Shown here piece by piece: positions 58,214 through 64,000 of a stretch of 64,000 bases of DNA. Source of the DNA: Hydractinia symbiolongicarpus (taxonomy: Eukaryota > Cnidaria > Hydrozoa > Anthoathecata > Hydractiniidae). The notes below the pieces were generated by a model. The model made no database searches. It saw only the letters and a list, made by a program, of their open reading frames with translations, and was not told the DNA's origin. The stretch is from the NCBI RefSeq assembly GCF_029227915.1, contig NC_079877.1, forward strand, positions 22,655,851 to 22,719,850, written 5' to 3'. How positions within the stretch are numbered: position 1 is the stretch's first letter; each line of letters starts with the position of its first letter. The position numbers were made by a program, and so were the translations under genes.

Positions 58214-60195
58214 TTATTTACATATAAAATCGGTTTGTATTTTGTTACATTTCTGACAAACAAGTCTACAACAGTACACAAACTTACAATTACATTTTAT
58301 TGATTTGGTGTAAACGTGTACATGAAAACCTCTGCCACAACACATTAATTTACAATCATCAATTCTTGTGTTATTCTGTACACAATGACGGCCCGTTGTT
58401 CCGTTAATACCCAATTTGGAATCCCCATCGCAATAATTTGGTGATTCCTCCAAGTAGTACAATGGTGTAACTTGACCTTGCGAAGAAATCGAATGTTGAT
58501 CTCCAAGGGCTACGTTTCTTATAGTTTTTCCATCGTAATTTGGAAGTTTTTTGGCGAGCTTGTAACGTAAAAACAGATCTTTTGTAACATCTTTAAAATA
58601 GGGATTTATTCTGTAACATATACTCCTTTGACAACTTGTCGAATGACCTGCACATATGCATCTAATAATCTGGTTTTGATGTATGACCTAAATTAGATAA
58701 ACCATGACACATAATCTTACTGAAATGGTAATCTCGTATTCAAGGACGAATTACATCTAAGTTGTTTTTTTCGTGCAAGATCCGACGTAATGTAATTCAG
58801 TCTCCGGATAAAAACTAGGCCCCAACGCAGTCCAAAACCTATCAAACTTTTGTAAGTTCACATAAACTCAAAATATTTGGAAGAAAACTAACCTGTCTAC
58901 CAATTTCATGGTTATGGAGTATGACTTTTATCCTCTTCTTCATCTTTTCTGAAGATATATACTCTCTTTTATAACTAGCTTGTGCAAAATCTTTTGAGAA
59001 TTCCATCCCTTTTTGAAGGTAATTGGTGCACGGATGAAAATTTATTCTTGTCTTTGGATACCTGCGATTCCATTCTACACCTCGTCTGCCGCAAGAACAG
59101 TCTCTGTTTTGAAAACACCATTCAGCATAACGAAACGCAAGAGAAGCAGAGGATAACGCATGTACGAATGCAGATTCGCGTGTATCTAAACAACATAAGA
59201 AAAACTTCTAACTACAGAATTTTACTTTGGCTTACTTCTGCCATTTAGCGCCGCGCAGACCTAGGGTGCGAAAACAAGAACATTCGATTAGCGCCTCTCT
59301 GTGAAAAGCAGCGCCTGTCACTACAGTTTTGTACCTATGGATCTGTTCGTGTAACATAAATAACTTTGGTGTTAATTTAGAAAGATTGCATAAGCATTAG
59401 TTTCTTGCAAAACTTCATAATGACGAGATCTTTTGTTTCCTTTGCTCTTATCAATTTTTTTTGGATACTTGACATTTCATCTGACAAGTTATCTTCTCAT
59501 GGGAAAAAGAAAACTTAAATAACGATTTGTATAATAAGGCGGCCCTTGAGTTAATTGGCGGCCCTTGAGTTAATTGGCGCCACCCTCTTGTAAGTGCTAC
59601 ATCTTAAACATTTAAATAGCACCACATGGGAGGTAATTACAGAAAATACGGTTGACTATTTAAGGCTGGGTACGCGAATTTCAAATTGAGCCAAAAAGTT
59701 ATAAAAACAAGATAGCATTGTTCCACACTTCCCACCTTTTTCGAGCTCTACTGGTATGTTCCCATGTCGGATTCGATTAATACGGTTACAATTCCATCTA
59801 CGGTCAGCAAATGTTTCCTGACATTCATCTTTGATTTGTTTTATGCTTTTTGTCAGCAATGGCATCATATGTTTATATTTTTTACAGAATTTTATTTGTT
59901 CGCTGGTTCGTAGATTACCACGAGAGCCCTCGTCATAACAATCTTCTGACGTCCAAGCATGATCTGACGAATATTCGCTACCTCTGGAATAAAATTTGGA
60001 TTAATCAGGACAAAAAAATTATAATTTACGAATGATATTTTATACATTCTTGGACCTCATCTTTTTAGTCAGACTCTCACTGGTATATAATTAACGCTGT
60101 CCTTTAAAATTACGACGCAACAGCGAACAGTAAAAATTAACCTGGTACAAGAGTTCGGGTGCACGTATTGAGTGTTGACATTTAAACATTGACAC
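58214..60195 (-). CDS. Divergent Wnt ligand (signal-peptide exon not found)
   Basis: Exons recovered: 60195-60142 (tentative, 54 bp), 59983-59736, 59185-58893, 58687-58214, with matching phases. It is a secreted lipid-modified ligand of Frizzled receptors. Exon 2 has the family opening SEQIKFCKKYKHMMPLL...DECQETFADRRWNC (the RRWNC block). Exon 3 has TRESAFVHALSSASLAF and LHNHEIGRQ (HNNEAGR in typical Wnts). The last exon has CICAGHSTSC, where the usual block is CHGVSGSC: the acylated Ser is kept (about 58641) but His and Gly are changed. It continues YLEESPNYC, GTTGRHC, CCGRGFH and a Cys-rich end ...CNCKFVYCCRLVCQKC to a stop. Unusual lipidation-loop residues and short spacing mark it as a fast-evolving Wnt; the subfamily is not assignable. 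The start codon and signal peptide must lie to the right. Confidence 0.88.
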
Positions 60196-61140
60196 CTGTA
60201 TTTTAATGCCAATCCTTTTTAAAAATGTTGACGTCAAAATCGACCGCATGGTAAACATGGAAAGTTGTAACTGCTTATAGTAACTGTTTCATTATTGTAA
60301 TAACTCTTTAGTGTAAGAAAATCAGATAGTGCGGATTCTCCCAGAATTGATTACAAATGCTAAGATTGGGTAAAATCTCACTTTAGTAAATCATACTTGA
60401 AGTTGAACCATTCAGTAATTTGAAAGTCTTTTAGAAGAAGATTAGTTTTTTTTTTTGCCAGCTTACAAAAAATTATCTTCCCGCTTTTCATGGCAAAAAA
60501 TTGGAAGAAGAGGGGTGTCTAGAAGGATAGAAACCTAGTCCTCATCAATCAAATTTATATAGTTGCATGAGAATAACATATATCCATCATCTTTAAGTAC
60601 TGTGTAGGTTTATAGACCATAAACATATTTAGTTAGAAAACGATAAAATACCACACAAAGACACATCTGTTAATATTCTTTTACAATCACCGCTCTCCTT
60701 CGCCTTTATTTTCTCACAAAAAAGCAACTAAGAAAACAAGGTGGAACGTGACCAAGGTGTAACATATAAACAAAATTGACATATATCCTTGAAAAAAATC
60801 CAAAAACGTTTTCTCTTAATTTTGTAGTGGTCGCACTTACTAAGAGGTAAAACATAAAACTTTATGTATCTAAACAGTACTGATAATATAAGGTGCTCGA
60901 TTATTCCTCGATTTTGTCAGAAAATATTGTGAGGGGAGGCTTGTAGACCACTTTCAGTGTGACAAAATGTTTTGGTTTTAGGTTGAGAACAATTAGACGT
61001 GCACACTCATACTTGTAGGTTGTAAATATAAACAACAGACTACAGACCTCAGATAAGTTCTTTTAACAGAAGAAATATTTGCTTAGAATCGGTGAATTTT
61101 TTTTAAAAAAAGAAAAAAAAGGTTAAAAAGTTGATATTAG
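60196..61140. other. 5' flank or first intron of Wnt
   Basis: The missing Wnt signal-peptide exon should be here or further right, but no ATG plus hydrophobic stretch with a matching donor phase stands out. Nothing else seen. Confidence 0.3.
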
Positions 61141-61245
61141 TTCCTAAAGATTTTTGCCTTTTTGATAAAAGGGAAGACATCGAAAAATTATTGTTTTTCG
61201 CCGTCTTCTCTTTTTTTAAAAAAGCAACCATTTTTGGGAACGACA
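61141..61245. mobile_element. Foldback MITE, copy 2
   Basis: Shares TTTTTGCCTTTTTGATA and GAAGACATCGAAAAA with the MITE at 56325-56449. Its own centre folds as GAAGAC..CGAAAAA / TTTTTCG..GTCTTC. Confidence 0.55.
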
Positions 61246-63192
61246 GAGTGGTAAAAGTAAATACGTTGTTTTTTTGTGCATGAGACCCTGAGAATTGGGT
61301 GGGAATTTATTTACTTTGCGGGAAAAATGCCGAACACGTTTTTGTTCAAAAAACTAAATGCAACTACACACAACAGCGAAATGCTAAGACCCTACTCTAT
61401 AAAAACATTATTTTGTTTCAGGTCCCTTTAATGTTCCCGATATCAAAAAGGCCCACAGAAGATGTTGTAGATTGTAGTACAGAATGCATACACGTTTTAA
61501 CTCACGTAAGTTTATCATCCAAAAAAATTCCAAAGGTGCATTCTGTACTAAGACATCAACAATCTAGCCTTTAATCTTTGTTCTTACGCTTCATTAGTGC
61601 TACAAAGATCTGTTCAAGAAAGCTTTTCAACACAAAAAGTTCTTTTACCATTTTATTTCATCACTATCATCTACCAATTTATTTCATCACTATTATCTAC
61701 CAAGGAACGCCTTTTTAGTACCTAATGGTATTGTTATTAATAAGGGTTCCGCAAAGAAGCTCATAGTGCATTTAAAGTTTGTGCTAAAAGCCGTACAAAC
61801 ACAACAGCCGCTCAACTTGACAGCCGTCTACGATATCGATCCCATTCTCTTGCTAAAATTGATTCACACTTTTCTAGTTTCTGGCATGAACCCACAACAT
61901 TCTACACTGGAGGCGAACGCTCAACCACAAGAACAAAACGCTTTAGACACAAGAATAGAACAGGTTTGCTTGCACATCCACAGGATGAGAACACGTAATA
62001 ATCCGATATGATTGGTAGATTTACATCAAAGTACGTTAAGCTTCAACAGTCCCATACACTCCGAATTGGATTCTACAGAAAATTGAGCAGAAGTATACCA
62101 AGTTTTTTCTTTAAATACCGGGGTTTGTGTATCACACCTTTAATCATAGTAATAACCCCCGGTAGATTGAATTTCATTAGATAAAGCTAACAAACGCATG
62201 CACTAAATAGCGATACGAGGAATATTTACGACGGGCCATCGGGTTACCAAATCGTATAATATTTCAAATATTACTTACAACCAGTGTAGACAATACACCA
62301 AGTTTACTCCTTGTAGCAGATGCACTAAATATTTCATGTTTTATACCAATAGCTAGTCAAAAATGATTCCAAAAGTTAAAGAGTTCAACTTTCTGGATTT
62401 TAAATCGTGTTTAACATTCTTGAAGGACTTAAAGGTTAATCCTGTTTGTCGTATTGATGACGTCAGCATAAATATATATTTAATTCTCGACTCGATTTCT
62501 CCCAGGTCTTATTAGAAATGACTCAAGTATTACATGCAGCTTAGTTAAAAATTCTTTTCTCAATAGTACTCCAAATGTTGTTAACCAAAGTCGTACGCAG
62601 ACCTCCTATTGAGGGTGCATTTTCGTACTTCGAGATAGAATTTGCAAAAACTGTATAGCATTAGAAAATAAAATTTGGAAATATAATTGAAAATCAAACT
62701 TGATGGATCTAGGGAGGAGGAGAAAACAAGAAGAATGGAGTCTGTTCACAGATTACGTAATTACAACGTACGCATTTAGAGGCGGGACTTAATCATCCGG
62801 TCGCTCTCAGGTAGGCTTGGGAGCAAAACATGTATATTGTTTTCATTGCTGCACAAATGAGATGAAACAATGCTGTATTATTAGAAAGCAAAATAAGAAA
62901 AACTACATCTGTTATTTAAAATAAAAATAATCCATGACAGATCTTTGATGTCAGTGTCGAACTGGTACAAAATAAATCTTTCAGCGGTTATATATAGAAA
63001 ACATGAAATAGTTTTAATCGAAGATTTAAATAGGATAACAGTTTTAGCTCGCAGTTAAATCGTCATGTTATGAGATGATTTTATGATTTTAAAACATACT
63101 TTTGGCAAATGGCAAATCATCATCGATATTCATTGCAAAGGGGAGGAGCGAAAATTGTAGACACTTTAAAACTTTTGTTTATCTGGAATCGC
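61246..63192. other. Intergenic with short repeats
   Basis: A 14-bp inverted repeat (TAGTACAGAATGCA, about 61477 and 61538) lies inside an open frame. A tandem duplication of about 27 bp (TTATTTCATCACTAT.ATCTACCA) is at about 61651-61702. An 81-codon frame at 61766-62011 is not recognisable. Confidence 0.35.
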
Positions 63193-64000
63193 TTATATCG
63201 ATGTTTTACTCAAATTCGTATAACCAACACCCATGCAGGAGACTATATACTTCTCATGCGACCCACGAAAACTCTCCTCCTCTGTATCCTTCTTCATTAG
63301 CTCTATTTTATACATGATATTAAAAAAGTCTTTCATGTGTCTCAAAAATTGAATTGTATACGGTGTTAACTCGCCGAGCAAAACTTTAGAGACATCCATC
63401 TGTCCTAGTGCCATGTAAAGGATCACCAAACTTTGGTGCACCGAATCTACACACCCGCCTCTGTATACCTCTTGTAGTAACGATACAGCAACTGATTGTC
63501 CTAAATCCTCTGCTACAACGGCTTCACCCTGACCTTTCGGATTTGAACACTTTTCTGCACTCAGCATGACTCCAGTTGTAGATTCTACCATGAGAGATAA
63601 TCCGAATCCCGGTGAATTACCCGATGTTTCTCCTTTAGCGTGGTCGGTGTAGATGTAAATATCAGAAAGTACCTTATTTAAAATGCCACGCGAAGAATCG
63701 ACAATCCGATTAGCAAAAGCAGGAGAGACTTTCATACTGTACGCAGTACCACGAATTCTTTTCAGTTTCCCAGAGTCTGTAAAATGAAGAGGCGACAATT
63801 TCCTTCGTACTGGACAAGTAAATACAACTTCGCCACCACCGTCCGGTTTCGCTCCTCTTTTTCGAATCTTTAGTTCCAATCCTTCATCGATCCCAAATTT
63901 CTTCATTAACGCCAGTGTCACATATTTGATGGTATCCACTGATAAATCAACTGGGTCATTGGTCACACCTCTTAAGGTCATATTTATCGATTTTTTACAA
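63193..64000 (-). CDS. RCL1: RNA 3'-terminal phosphate cyclase-like protein (5' part outside)
   Basis: The reverse-strand frame stays open from a stop at 63193 to the window edge, so this is the C-terminal 268 or so residues of a gene continuing to the right. The Met at 63981 is internal, because the conserved segment KKSINMTLRGVTNDPVDLSVD extends past it. Rcl1 resembles RNA cyclases but lacks cyclase activity. It acts in the nucleolus with Bms1 in 18S rRNA processing. Matching blocks: GGGEVVFTCPVR, RGTAYS.KVSPAFANRIVD, DIYIYTDHAKG, SPGFGLSLM, GQGEAVVAEDLG, YRGGCVDSVHQSL, SKVLLGELTPYTIQFLRH and CMGVGYTNLSKTS. No intron interrupts these 808 bases. Confidence 0.95.
   Translation of the reverse strand, partial: CKKSINMTLRGVTNDPVDLSVDTIKYVTLALMKKFGIDEGLELKIRKRGAKPDGGGEVVFTCPVRRKLSPLHFTDSGKLKRIRGTAYSMKVSPAFANRIVDSSRGILNKVLSDIYIYTDHAKGETSGNSPGFGLSLMVESTTGVMLSAEKCSNPKGQGEAVVAEDLGQSVAVSLLQEVYRGGCVDSVHQSLVILYMALGQMDVSKVLLGELTPYTIQFLRHMKDFFNIMYKIELMKKDTEEESFRGSHEKYIVSCMGVGYTNLSKTSI

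Noticed and set aside
61299-61574. 91-codon forward frame
   Set aside because: It contains a 14-bp inverted repeat and no recognisable domain, and it starts in the flank of a MITE.

Overview
This is AT-rich nuclear DNA from an animal. Most genes are split by short GT-AG introns, and the gene set includes animal-specific families: a Wnt ligand, a TNF-superfamily ligand and a CUB-domain protein. The divergent Wnt, the HIRAN/Tigger/DIRS-type mobile elements and the base composition suggest an early-branching metazoan, most likely a cnidarian such as a hydrozoan. That placement is inference, because nothing in the window names the species.

Conserved genes, left to right: the last exon of a CUB-domain gene (+, 1-363, 5' partial); THOC6 (-, 3 exons); JKAMP (+, coding region uninterrupted); an uninterrupted pseudokinase (-); a 15-exon gene for a coiled-coil, discoidin (F5/8C) and EF-hand-like protein (+, 22871-30462); a type II membrane TNF-family ligand (-, 4 exons); DDX3/PL10 RNA helicase (-, 15 exons, 37367-47686); THNSL2-like threonine-synthase homologue (-, 6 exons); a divergent Wnt (-, 4 exons seen, 5' end not found); and RCL1 (-, runs off the right end). 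Exon phases add up for every reconstructed gene. They do not form one pathway: THOC6 (mRNA export), DDX3 (RNA unwinding) and RCL1 (ribosome biogenesis) act on RNA, JKAMP acts in ER protein quality control, and TNF and Wnt are signals.

The most interesting part is 11029-17219. It is a complete TA-flanked transposon with pogo/Tigger-type terminal inverted repeats and a Tigger (CENP-B/DDE) transposase. It also carries two genes not normally associated with Tigger: a divergent HIRAN-domain ORF, and a zinc-finger plus reverse transcriptase plus restriction-like endonuclease reading frame. The RT frame has in-frame stops and the transposase has one 1-base deletion, so this copy is broken. A relic of the same RT/endonuclease family lies at about 50418-50680.

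Other mobile DNA: a 1159-bp TA-flanked element with 39-bp perfect inverted repeats; a Tigger-like MITE in a THOC6 intron; a hAT-like non-autonomous element and a tRNA-derived SINE in DDX3 introns (second SINE copy at 10.05 kb); DIRS-like and LINE relics; a pair of foldback MITEs; a 0.76-kb palindrome-rich inverted-repeat element; and a perfect 30-bp-stem hairpin at 51305-51369. The remaining intergenic DNA shows no gene that I can support.
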